From positions 140,979 through 204,978 of the forward strand of contig NZ_BMTO01000011.1 in NCBI RefSeq assembly GCF_014649715.1: a stretch of DNA of 64,000 nt. The letters run 5' to 3'. The translations under genes and the position numbers were made by a program. Shown here piece by piece: positions 15,902-23,642 of the stretch (its first letter is position 1; each line of letters starts with the position of its first letter). The DNA comes from Streptomyces lateritius (lineage in GTDB: Bacteria; Actinomycetota; Actinomycetes; Streptomycetales; Streptomycetaceae). A model generated the notes under the pieces. It made no database searches and was not told the origin of the DNA. It saw only the letters and a program-made list of their open reading frames with translations.

Positions 15902-16639
15902 ATGAATGAAGACCTGCGCAATGTCGTGCTCGGCGTCCTCGCGACCGGCGTCAGCGCGTCGCTGGGCTGGCTGACCCGCACCTACGTCTGGCGCCGTCGG
16001 CACCGGCGCAAGCAGGCGTTCTTCGGGCTTCACGACGGTGCCGAGTGCCTGCTGGTGGTGAACCGCAAGGCGGGCGGCGAGCGGGTGGTGCACAACGTCG
16101 ACGTGTCCGCTCTGATCGAACTCTCCGTACTGATCAAGGACTGCGGGGCGCGGCCGGAGATAGTCCAGCACGACATGGCCCGGCAGGGTCTCGGGGACCG
16201 TACGGAGTTCTGTGTGGGCGGTCCGTACTCCAATCGGCGGATGGCCGCTCATCTGTCGTCCCTGCTGCCGGGGCTGGCGATGAACGTGGAGCCGGAGCCG
16301 GTCGAGGACCAGGGCATGTTCACGGTCGACGGCGAGGTGTACCGGGGGGTGTACGGGCTCACCGAGTACGCCGTCCTCGCCCGGCTCACCGGGGGCGAGG
16401 GCGGGCGGCCGGTCTTCCTCTTCTGCGGCCAGTCCGCGATCACCAATCAGGCCGCGACCCGCTATCTGGCGCGGCACCACGAGAAGCTGGCGCGCACCTA
16501 CGGCTCCGGGCCGTTCGTGCTGCTCCTCAAGGTGGTCAACTCCGAGGCATACGGCCCCGATGTGGTGGAGCTGATCGCCGATGTCACGCGGGCGGCGCGG
16601 ACGGCTCCCGCCACCGCGTCCGAACCGGCAGCGACTTGA
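15902..16639 (+). CDS. Membrane-anchored hypothetical protein
   Basis: 245 residues. A single N-terminal hydrophobic segment (about 6-26) followed by a basic stretch (RRRHRRK) suggests an N-out or N-in anchor with a cytoplasmic or signal-anchored globular domain. The body includes ECLLVVNRKAGGERVVHNVDVSA, FCVGGPYSNRRMAAHL and FLFCGQSAITNQAATRYL, conserved-looking segments I associate with an uncharacterised Streptomyces family. TAGCAT (15888-15893) lies 8 bases before the ATG and no ribosome site is seen, so the message may be leaderless. Its 3' end overlaps the convergent P450 gene by 56 bases. Confidence 0.75.
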   Translation: MNEDLRNVVLGVLATGVSASLGWLTRTYVWRRRHRRKQAFFGLHDGAECLLVVNRKAGGERVVHNVDVSALIELSVLIKDCGARPEIVQHDMARQGLGDRTEFCVGGPYSNRRMAAHLSSLLPGLAMNVEPEPVEDQGMFTVDGEVYRGVYGLTEYAVLARLTGGEGGRPVFLFCGQSAITNQAATRYLARHHEKLARTYGSGPFVLLLKVVNSEAYGPDVVELIADVTRAARTAPATASEPAAT

Positions 16640-17846
16640 CGCCGTTGATGAAGTTGGAGACGAGCCGCCGGGGCGGGGCCGCGAGTTCGAGTCCGGTGAG
16701 CGACTCCCGTACCTCCTCGTGCAGTACGCGCAGTTGGAGCCGGGCGAAGTGCGCGCCGAGGCAGACGTGGGGGCCGTCCCCGAAGGAGACGTGCGGGTTC
16801 GGGGTCCGTCCGAGGTCGAGCCGGTGGGGTGCGCGGAAGACCCGCTCGTCGTGGTTGGCGGAGGCGTGCAGGACGACGACCTTGTCCCCCGCGGTGATCC
16901 GCTGCCCGGCGAGTTCGGTGTCGCGGGTGGCGGTGCGCCGGAAGGAGAGGACGGGCGGGTGGCTGCGCAGGAGCTCCTCGACGGCGCTGTCCATGCCCAC
17001 CTCGCCGTTCCACAACCGATCTCGCTCTTCCGGGTGTCCGGCGAGGGCGAGCAGGCCGCCGGGGGCGGCGGAGCGCACGGTGTCGTTGCCCGCGACGGTC
17101 AGCAGGAAGAAGAACATCTCCAGCTCGGCGTCGTGGAGTTCAGAGGTGGCGAGTACGGTCATGACGTCGTCCGCGGGGTGCGCACGCTTGTACGCGGCGA
17201 GTTCCTGGGCGTACCGGAACATCTCGGCGAGCATGGCGGGCGAGCGCGGGTCGACCGGTCGACCCCGCTCGTCGAGGACGGCCGGTTCGTCGGGGTCCTG
17301 GTAGGCGATCACGCGCTCGGTCCACGCGAGCAGCAGGCCCCGGTCGGCGGCGGGGACACCGAGCAGGTCGGTCAGGTTGAGCAGGGCGTAGTCGTCGGTG
17401 ACGGTCCGGACGAGGTCGACCTCGGGGCCGTGTTCGCGGGCGGCCCGCAGCAGGGTCCTCGCCCTGTCCCGCGCGGTCGCGGCGAACCGTTCGATCCGGC
17501 CCGGGGTGAACGCCCGGCTGACGAGCCGGCGCGGCCTTCCGTGCCCGGGTGGGTCCTGGTTGAGCATCATGCGCCGGATGAACGGCAGGTCGGCGGGGTG
17601 GGGGTCCCGGATCTGGGTGGCGCCGAGGTACGACGAGTAGGCGGTGGCGTCCTTGAGTACGCGCACGACGTCGGCGTGCCGGGTGACGGCCCAGAAGCCG
17701 GGACCGGGGGGCCAGCCGAGGACTTCGTACTCCTCCTGCCAGGCGACGGGACGGTGGTCGCGCAGGGCCTTGAAGGTGTCGTGCGGCAGTCCGCGGGCGT
17801 AGACGCGGGGATCGAAGACGTCGTAGCCGTCGCTCGTGTTCTCCAC
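16584..17846 (-). CDS. Cytochrome P450
   Basis: 420 residues. Heme-ligand Cys362 lies in FGDGPHVCLGAHFAR; the I-helix oxygen-activation motif AGNDT is at 252-256; the K-helix ExxR is Glu291-Arg294. These are all canonical for a soluble bacterial monooxygenase of the CYP family. No ferredoxin or reductase gene is adjacent, so electrons come from elsewhere. GTG start at 17846. It diverges from a radical SAM gene (169-base gap) and overlaps the convergent membrane-protein gene at its 3' end. The substrate is unknown; VRSAAPGG around the I-helix and a long B-C loop do not identify a subfamily for me. Confidence 0.93.
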   Translation of the reverse strand: MENTSDGYDVFDPRVYARGLPHDTFKALRDHRPVAWQEEYEVLGWPPGPGFWAVTRHADVVRVLKDATAYSSYLGATQIRDPHPADLPFIRRMMLNQDPPGHGRPRRLVSRAFTPGRIERFAATARDRARTLLRAAREHGPEVDLVRTVTDDYALLNLTDLLGVPAADRGLLLAWTERVIAYQDPDEPAVLDERGRPVDPRSPAMLAEMFRYAQELAAYKRAHPADDVMTVLATSELHDAELEMFFFLLTVAGNDTVRSAAPGGLLALAGHPEERDRLWNGEVGMDSAVEELLRSHPPVLSFRRTATRDTELAGQRITAGDKVVVLHASANHDERVFRAPHRLDLGRTPNPHVSFGDGPHVCLGAHFARLQLRVLHEEVRESLTGLELAAPPRRLVSNFINGVKSLPVRTRWREPSAPPA

Positions 17847-18015
17847 GGGCCCAGCTTGGCACGGGACGCGACGGCCTGACCCCCTCGATCCGCGCCGGCG
17901 TCCGTTGATCCGGCGCCGGCGGCCGCCCTGTCCCACCGAGGGCCGTCGGCCGGGGCCCCGCCCCCGCGGGTTAGGCTTCGAAGCGCCCCTCTTGGAGTCG
18001 AGGACGGAGCAGGAC

Positions 18016-19386
18016 ATGGAGAGCGTCAGCCGTACCGCGCTGGTCGAGGACCTGATGGGGCGCTTCCCGCACGTGCCCCGGGAAGCCGTGATTAAGGAGG
18101 ATCTCCTGCGGGGCGGCATGGCCTTCGACGCGTCCGCGCTGAGCGGGGGCGCCGACGGGGCCTCGGGTGACGTCAAGCCGAAGTCGTACTTCATCTTCTC
18201 CTTCGACCACCGCACGCTGCCGGAGCTCGGGGCCGCGGCGCTCAACCGGCCTCCCGAGGAGATCGTGCTCACAGGCGGCCCGTACGGACTGCGCCGGACC
18301 GTCGTGTCCGTGCGGGTCAATCCGGACTCGCCGTACGTCGTGCGGGGTGGCGAGGACGGCACGCTGGGCCTGTACCTGGACGGCGCGCGGATCGCGGACG
18401 TCGGCCTGCCTCCGATGCCGGAGTACTACCGTCACACGCTGTCGAACGGCAAGTCGGTGATGGAGGTCGCGCCGACCATCCAGTGGGGCTACCTCGTCTA
18501 CCTGACGGTCTTCCGGGTGTGCCAGTACTTCGGCGCCAAGGAGGAGTGCCAGTTCTGCGACATCAACCACAACTGGCGTCAGCACAAGGCGGCGGGCCGG
18601 CCGTACACCGGTGTGAAGCCCGTCGAGGAGGTGCTGGAGGCGCTGGAGATCATCGACCGGTACGACACCGCGGGCACCTCCCGGGCCTACACCCTCACCG
18701 GCGGCTCGATCACCTCGCAGGTCGCCGGCCGCGACGAGGCCGATTTCTACGGCCACTACGCGCAGGCCATCGAGGAGCGTTTCCCAGGCCGCTGGATCGG
18801 CAAGGTCGTCGCCCAGGCGCTGCCCCGCGACGCCGTGCAGCGGTTCCACGACTACGGCATCCGGATCTACCACCCCAACTTCGAGGTGTGGGACCGGCGG
18901 CTGTTCCAGCTGCACTGCCCGGGCAAGGAGCGGTACGTCGGCCGTGACGAGTGGCACCGCAGGATCCTGGACTCCGCCGAGATCTTCGGTCCTCGTCATG
19001 TGATCCCCAACTTTGTGGCGGGCATCGAGATGGCCGAGCCCTTCGGCTTCACCAAGGTGAGCGAGGCGATCGACTCGACCACCGAGGGGCTGCGGTTCTT
19101 CATGTCGCACGGCGTCGTCCCGCGCTTCACCACCTGGTGCCCGGAGCCCACGACGCCCCTCGGCAAGGCCAACCCGCTGGGCGCGCCGCTCGAATACCAC
19201 ATCCGTCTCCTGGAGGCGTACCGGGCGACGCTGGAGGAGTTCGGCCTGAACTCCCCACCCGGCTACGGCCCCGCCGGCCCGGGTCGTGCGGTGTTCTCGG
19301 TCAGCTCCTTCATGGACAGCCTCGAAGGACTCGAAGGACTGGAAAGCCACGAGGGCCGCGAAGGCATCGAGGAAGCGTCCGTATAA
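18016..19386 (+). CDS. Radical SAM protein with atypical CX8CX2C motif
   Basis: 456 residues. ATG at 18016 with GGAG 6 bases upstream. Instead of CX3CX2C the likely cluster ligands are Cys169, Cys178 and Cys181 (VCQYFGAKEECQFCD, CX8CX2C). A later TLTGGSIT segment resembles the glycine-rich SAM-binding strand, and IRIYHPNFEVWD and RFTTWCPEPTTP are conserved-looking blocks. A leading domain (about 1-150) precedes the barrel, with PKSYFIFSFDHRTL. The C-terminal 25 residues are a Glu-rich Leu-Glu-Gly repeat coded by 9-base repeats. The reaction is unknown. The opposing P450 across a 169-base gap could be coincidental. I read it as a radical SAM enzyme by barrel-like organisation and cysteines. 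Confidence 0.8.
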   Translation: MESVSRTALVEDLMGRFPHVPREAVIKEDLLRGGMAFDASALSGGADGASGDVKPKSYFIFSFDHRTLPELGAAALNRPPEEIVLTGGPYGLRRTVVSVRVNPDSPYVVRGGEDGTLGLYLDGARIADVGLPPMPEYYRHTLSNGKSVMEVAPTIQWGYLVYLTVFRVCQYFGAKEECQFCDINHNWRQHKAAGRPYTGVKPVEEVLEALEIIDRYDTAGTSRAYTLTGGSITSQVAGRDEADFYGHYAQAIEERFPGRWIGKVVAQALPRDAVQRFHDYGIRIYHPNFEVWDRRLFQLHCPGKERYVGRDEWHRRILDSAEIFGPRHVIPNFVAGIEMAEPFGFTKVSEAIDSTTEGLRFFMSHGVVPRFTTWCPEPTTPLGKANPLGAPLEYHIRLLEAYRATLEEFGLNSPPGYGPAGPGRAVFSVSSFMDSLEGLEGLESHEGREGIEEASV

Positions 19387-19419
19387 CCCATCTCACATCC
19401 GACATCACCGGAATAGCGC

Positions 19420-19434
19420 AGGTTTTCGGAACCT
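19420..19434 (+). terminator. Candidate terminator after the radical SAM gene
   Basis: AGGTT-TTCGG-AACCT is followed by TTC, 34 bases beyond the stop codon. It is a short stem with a stable UUCG-type loop; weak but well placed. Confidence 0.35.
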
Positions 19435-19491
19435 TTCACGGCCTCTGCCCCTCTCCCCCGGCGAGAGAGATCAACACCGGAGGTCGTCCCC

Positions 19492-20664
19492 TTGCACCGC
19501 ATACGCCCGCGCACCCTGCTCGCCCCCACCGCCGCGGCCCTCGCGCTCGCCGCCCTCACCGCGTGTTCCGGCGGCGCGGCGACCGACGACGGGAAGGAGG
19601 GCGGGCAGGACGCGCCACGTACACGGATCGCGGTGAACCTCAGCGGCGACCGGGCCAGGGCGGGCGAGCCGGTGGTGGTGACGCTCGCCGAGGGCGAGCT
19701 GCGGCAGGTCACCGTGACCGATTCCCGGGGCGCCCGGCTCGACGGGACGGTGTCCGCCGACAAGAAGCGCTGGACCTCCGGCCGCAAGGCCGCGCCGGGG
19801 ACCGCCTACGCGGTCGAGGCGCGGGACGCGGCCGGCGGGAGTGCGCGGGCCGAGTTCACCACCGCCGCGGCGGAGAAGGTCAACAAGCTGACGCTGGCCC
19901 CGGGCAAGAACACCACGGTCGGCATAGGGCAGCCGCTGTCGATCGTCTTCGACCACCCGGTGAAGAACAAGGCCGAGGTGGAGAAGCACCTCAAGGTCAC
20001 CACCTCGAACCGCACTGAGGGCTCCTGGGGCTGGATGACGGACTGGTCCGGCAAGGACCGCGTCGACTGGCGGCCGAAGGAGTACTGGAAGTCCGGCACG
20101 AAGGTCACCCTGAACGCCGAGCTGAACGGCGTGGACTCCGGCTCGGGCGGCTGGTTCGTCCGCGACTACACCACCGGCTTCTCCGTCGGGACGAGCCAGG
20201 TGGTCAAGGTGGATCTCGACGCCCACCGCCTGTCGCTCGTCCGGGACGGGCAGGTGGTCCGGGAGGTGCCGATGTCCGCCGGTACGCCGGGCGGCGAGAA
20301 GGCGTCCTGGCGCGGGAAGGCCGTGCTCATGTCCAAGGAGGGCACCATCAACATGCGCTCCGAGACCGTCGGTCTCGGCGACGCCTACGACAAGATGGTC
20401 GACTACTCGATGCGGCTGACCTGGTCGGGGATGTACGCGCACGCGGCGCCCTGGAACGCCGCCTACTTCGGCAACGCCAACAGGAGCTCGGGCTGCATCG
20501 GCATGAGCGACGGCGACGCCAGGTCCGTGTACGAAGAGGTGCGGGTCGGCGACCCCTTCGAGATCACCGGGTCGGACGCCAAGGGGACGCAGGCGCTGAA
20601 CAACGGCTACGGCGAGTGGAACCTCTCGTGGCCCGAGTGGCGGACCAGGAGCGCACTGCGTTGA
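19492..20664 (+). CDS. L,D-transpeptidase lipoprotein (Ig-like domain plus YkuD)
   Basis: 390 residues from a TTG start at 19492, supported by GGAGG 8 bases upstream. A lipobox (LTAC, Cys25) ends the signal sequence, so the mature protein is membrane-anchored outside the cell. About 45-230 are two Ig-like domains (the actinobacterial Ldt arrangement); the YkuD catalytic domain follows, with HAAPW and the nucleophile Cys335 in SSGCIGMS. It forms 3-3 cross-links in peptidoglycan. An Ala/Gly-rich linker follows the lipidated Cys. The C-terminal WNLSWPEW tail is typical of LdtMt2-like enzymes. Confidence 0.94.
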   Translation: MHRIRPRTLLAPTAAALALAALTACSGGAATDDGKEGGQDAPRTRIAVNLSGDRARAGEPVVVTLAEGELRQVTVTDSRGARLDGTVSADKKRWTSGRKAAPGTAYAVEARDAAGGSARAEFTTAAAEKVNKLTLAPGKNTTVGIGQPLSIVFDHPVKNKAEVEKHLKVTTSNRTEGSWGWMTDWSGKDRVDWRPKEYWKSGTKVTLNAELNGVDSGSGGWFVRDYTTGFSVGTSQVVKVDLDAHRLSLVRDGQVVREVPMSAGTPGGEKASWRGKAVLMSKEGTINMRSETVGLGDAYDKMVDYSMRLTWSGMYAHAAPWNAAYFGNANRSSGCIGMSDGDARSVYEEVRVGDPFEITGSDAKGTQALNNGYGEWNLSWPEWRTRSALR

Positions 20665-20681
20665 CACCGCGTCCAATAATC

Positions 20682-20735
20682 GTTACCGGCACGTAACTTA
20701 CCGCCAGTTACCACCGGTAAGTCGCACCGGTTACC
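20682..20735. repeat. Cluster of TTACC/GGTAA boxes upstream of the secreted hydrolase gene
   Basis: GTTACC occurs at 20682, 20707 and 20730, CTTACC at 20697, and the inverse GTAAC/CGGTAA at 20693 and 20715. Six copies or inverses within 54 bases of a 123-base gap look like an array of regulator half-sites controlling the gene at 20788. Confidence 0.5.
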
Positions 20736-20787
20736 GTCGGGTCACTTTCACTGCCCCCCATCAGTGATCCCCAGTGAGGAGTGACCC

Positions 20788-22362
20788 GTGCGCACAGCCT
20801 TGGTCTTCGCCGTCTCGGCCGCCCTCGTGGCCGGGACGGCCGTCGGGCTCGCCCCCGCCGCACACGCCGCCGCCACCACCGACGCCGCCGGCGCCGCGGA
20901 GTCGGGAATCCGGTTCGTCGACATCTCCGGCGACGGCGGCACCGTCCTCAAGGCCAACGTCGTCACCCCGGCCGGCGCCGACGGCTCCGCCCGGTACCCC
21001 TTGATCGTGCTCCCCACCAGCTGGGCCATGCCTCAGATCGAGTACCTCGTCCAGGCGCGGAAGCTCGCCGACGCCGGTTACGTCGTGGTCAGTTACAACT
21101 CGCGCGGTTTCTGGCAGTCCGGGGGCGAGATCGAGACCGCCGGACCGAAGGACGTCGCCGACGCCTCCAAGGTCATCGACTGGGCCCTCGCGAACACCCC
21201 CGCCGACCCCGCCGAGGTCGGCATGGCGGGGGTGTCGTACGGCGCTGGGATCAGCCTCCTCGCCTCCGCGCACGACAAGCGGATCAAGGCCGTCGCGGCG
21301 CTCAGCGGCTGGGCCGACCTCATCGACTCCATCTACAGCGGTCGCACCCAGCACCTCCAGGCCGCCGCGCTGCTGGGCGGCGCGGGCTACCTCACCGGCC
21401 GCCCGGGCCCCGAACTCCAGCGGATCCTGGGCGACTTCCTCTCCTCCGACCTCTCCAAGGAGGAGGAGATGATCGCCTGGGGCAAGAAGCGCTCCGCCGT
21501 CACCCACCTGGACCGGATCAACGCCAACGGCACGGCGGTCATGCTCGGCAACGCCTGGGGCGACACGATCTTCCCGCCCAACCAGTACGCGAGCTTCTAC
21601 GAGAAGCTCAAGGGCCCCAAGCGCCTGGAGTTCCGCCCCGGCGACCACGCCACGGCGGAGGGCACCGGCCTGCTCGGTCTGCCCAACGACACCTGGACCA
21701 ACGCCCACCGCTGGTTCGACCGCCACCTCAAGGGCGCCGACAACGGCATCGACCGCGAGCAGCCCGTGCAGCTCAAGTCCCGTTCCACCGGTGGCTACGA
21801 GGGCTACCCCGACTGGAAGTCGGTGGGCGCGCGGCAGAAGAGGATCGCGCTCGACGACACCGAGCACGTCTGGGCGAACGTCGACTCCGGTGCCAACGGC
21901 GGTGTCGTGCTGCTCTCCAACCTCCTGGACCAGTTCTTCCAGGCGCCGCCCGTCGCCTCGATCCCGCTGCTCCCCCGGGCCTTCGCCGGTGTGTGGCAGT
22001 CCGAGCGGTACGACTCCGTCCAGCGGGTGCGGGGCACCGCGAAGCTCCACACCACCGTCACCGCCACCAAGGAGAGCGGCACCCTCGTCGCGTACCTCTA
22101 CGACGTGGGCCCGCTCGGCCTCGGCAAGCTGGTCAGCAATGCCCCGTACACCTTCCACGGCAAAACGTCCGGCACGCCGTTCTCCGTCGACCTGGAGCTG
22201 TTCTCCACGTCCTACGACGTTCCGGCGGGCCACCGTCTCGCCCTGGTCGTCGACACCGTCGACCCGCTCTACATCGAGCACAACCCGACCGGCGCACAGC
22301 TGACCTTCTCGTCCCCGTCGGCCGACCCGTCGTACGTGTCGATCCCGCTGCGGGAGGAGTGA
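20788..22362 (+). CDS. Secreted alpha/beta hydrolase, CocE/NonD (X-Pro dipeptidyl peptidase-like) family
   Basis: 524 residues. An N-terminal signal peptide ends near AHAAAT (about residue 28). The catalytic triad is Ser150 (GVSYGAG), Asp259 (GNAWGDTIFP) and His287 (GDHAT). The C-terminal about 190 residues form a beta-sandwich of the X-Pro peptidase C-domain type, with YDVPAGHRLALVVDT. Family members cleave acyl esters or N-terminal dipeptides; which one cannot be told. The GTG start has GAGGAG 6 bases upstream. Transcription is probably governed by the box cluster at 20682-20735 and may end in the inverted repeat at 22367. Confidence 0.88.
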   Translation: MRTALVFAVSAALVAGTAVGLAPAAHAAATTDAAGAAESGIRFVDISGDGGTVLKANVVTPAGADGSARYPLIVLPTSWAMPQIEYLVQARKLADAGYVVVSYNSRGFWQSGGEIETAGPKDVADASKVIDWALANTPADPAEVGMAGVSYGAGISLLASAHDKRIKAVAALSGWADLIDSIYSGRTQHLQAAALLGGAGYLTGRPGPELQRILGDFLSSDLSKEEEMIAWGKKRSAVTHLDRINANGTAVMLGNAWGDTIFPPNQYASFYEKLKGPKRLEFRPGDHATAEGTGLLGLPNDTWTNAHRWFDRHLKGADNGIDREQPVQLKSRSTGGYEGYPDWKSVGARQKRIALDDTEHVWANVDSGANGGVVLLSNLLDQFFQAPPVASIPLLPRAFAGVWQSERYDSVQRVRGTAKLHTTVTATKESGTLVAYLYDVGPLGLGKLVSNAPYTFHGKTSGTPFSVDLELFSTSYDVPAGHRLALVVDTVDPLYIEHNPTGAQLTFSSPSADPSYVSIPLREE

Positions 22363-22366
22363 TCAC

Positions 22367-22453
22367 CGGCTGCTGCCGGGCGGGCATGGCTCCTTGCGAG
22401 CTGCTGCGAGGCCGTTACGGCCCCGCGGGAGGACCCCCACCCGGCAGCAGCCG
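22367..22453. repeat. 14-base perfect inverted repeat with 59-base spacer
   Basis: CGGCTGCTGCCGGG (22367-22380) and CCCGGCAGCAGCCG (22440-22453) are exact inverse copies. The spacer carries a second hairpin, GGCCG-TTA-CGGCC. It starts 5 bases after the hydrolase stop and its right arm coincides with the broken end of the ABC pseudogene. It could be a terminator or an excision/insertion scar. Confidence 0.55.
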
Positions 22454-22905
22454 CCACGCGCTGTGGCCGGCCGTCGGAGAGCTGGGCGGAGGACTTGTCG
22501 GCGTGGGCGGCGAGACCGACCCGGTCGAGGGGTTAGCGCGAACGCCGCCCGGCCTCCTCACGCTTGTGCCACCGGACCTTGATCCGGGCCAGGGAGAAAT
22601 CGGCGAGAACGGTCTTGCGCGCGAAGAGGCTGAACGACGGGAAGACCATGCCGACCTCGGCCCGCAGTCGGGCCGGCGCCTTCCCCTCCTCCGGGAGGGG
22701 CTTCCGTCGATGACGATCTCGCCCGGCTCGACGGCCCAGGCGGTTGATGGCCCTTGCGGAGCGTCGACCTGGCCGAGCCGGGCGGCCCGATGACCCCCAC
22801 CACCTCCCCGTGGCCGACCCTGAGATCGAAGTCCCGCAGGACGTGCAACGTTCCGTAGTGCTTGCTGACGCCACGCGACTCGATCAACGGATCGACGACG
22901 GCCAT
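22440..22905 (-). pseudogene. Degraded amino-acid ABC transporter ATPase (GluA/GlnQ-like)
   Basis: The N-terminal part reads VDPLIESRGVSKHYGTLHVL from an ATG at 22905, as in polar amino-acid importers. Walker A is degraded to GPPGSARST. A +1 shift near 22755 moves the reading to a second frame containing RAINRL, RLRAEVGMVFPSFSLFA and KREEAGRRSR, then an in-frame TAA at 22533. After the stop the same frame continues LDRVGLAAHADK and a decayed signature LSDGRPQRVA, and ends at the inverted repeat 22440-22453. Walker B and the rest are missing. So one frameshift, one nonsense codon, lost Walker A lysine and a truncation: clearly dead. No permease partner remains. Confidence 0.85.
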
Positions 22906-22971
22906 AGGCTGCCCTGCCTCATTTCTCAACGGTGTCGAGGTCAGCGCAAACTATCCACCACGAAAAGGCAC

Positions 22972-22992
22972 TTCATGCCTGACACGCATGAA
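22972..22992. promoter_or_regulatory. Inverted repeat TTCATGC-7-GCATGAA
   Basis: Perfect 7-base arms spaced by 7 bases in an unusually AT-rich stretch upstream of the ABC pseudogene. It may be the leftover operator of that lost transporter operon. Confidence 0.4.
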
Positions 22993-23072
22993 AACGACAT
23001 AAGCCGTATTGACTGCAAAAGGTTGGATGGGGCCGGGCGGGTGGCCGGGCCGGGCCGCGAGTGCCGGCCGTC

Positions 23073-23510
23073 TCAGGCCTCGGCGGCCTCCGCGTACACC
23101 CGGAACAGTTCGGGCGCCCCGCTCACCGCCCAGTCGAGGCCGGCCTCGACGACATGGATCTCCCGGCCGGAGGCGAGCCGGACCACCGGCTGCCCGCCTG
23201 GCCACACGTGCCAGCTCGCGCCCGGTACGGTCCGCACGATGACCGTGCCCAGATAGAGCCCGGCGTCGTTGCCGAGCCAGGGCAGTTCCTCCGGATCGTC
23301 ACGCCAGCGCGGCGGAAGCTGGTCGATCGCCGCCAGCGAGCGGGGAGTGTCGTCGAGCCTCACCCCGGCGGCCTGGGCCCTGGCGCGCAGCAGCTCGCAC
23401 TCGGCGAGCAGCTCACCCACTCCCTCGGGATCGCGGTCGAGGGCCGCGGCCAGAGGGGAGGGATCGGCCTCGCGCCGCTTGCGCCAGTTGTCCAGGAACG
23501 GGATGTTCAT
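23073..23510 (-). CDS. Conserved Streptomyces protein (resembles DUF6278)
   Basis: 145 residues, no signal or membrane segment. It begins MNIPFLDNWRKR and continues with AALDRDPEGVGELLAECELLRARA, RWRDDPEELPWLGNDAGLYLGTV and GREIHVVEAGLDWA. I associate these blocks with a short uncharacterised actinobacterial family annotated as DUF6278, from memory. A WLGND-LYLG core and the HVWPGGQPVVRLASG strands suggest a small alpha+beta domain, with no catalytic residues I can recognise. It stands alone between the ABC pseudogene and the GDPD gene. Function unknown. Confidence 0.72.
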   Translation of the reverse strand: MNIPFLDNWRKRREADPSPLAAALDRDPEGVGELLAECELLRARAQAAGVRLDDTPRSLAAIDQLPPRWRDDPEELPWLGNDAGLYLGTVIVRTVPGASWHVWPGGQPVVRLASGREIHVVEAGLDWAVSGAPELFRVYAEAAEA

Positions 23511-23592
23511 CCGACCAGCGTCGCATTCCCTCCTCGCACCGCACCACCCGGCGCGCGGAGATCGTCACGGGCGGGACCGCGGTGGCCGGGCC

Positions 23593-23642
23593 GGGGTCAG
23601 GGGCGGGCGGGGCTCAGGGGCGGGCGGGGCTCAGGGGCGGGC
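23593..23642. repeat. 17-base minisatellite over the GDPD stop codon
   Basis: Three consecutive units of GGGGCTCAGGGGCGGGC (first unit one base short) cover 23593-23642. The third unit contains the minus-strand stop of the GDPD gene, so copy-number change would add or remove equivalent stop codons without altering the protein much. Confidence 0.7.

Noticed and set aside
16584..19386. P450 plus radical SAM as a natural-product cluster
   Set aside because: No precursor peptide, NRPS/PKS module, transporter or regulator is next to them; two genes alone are insufficient.
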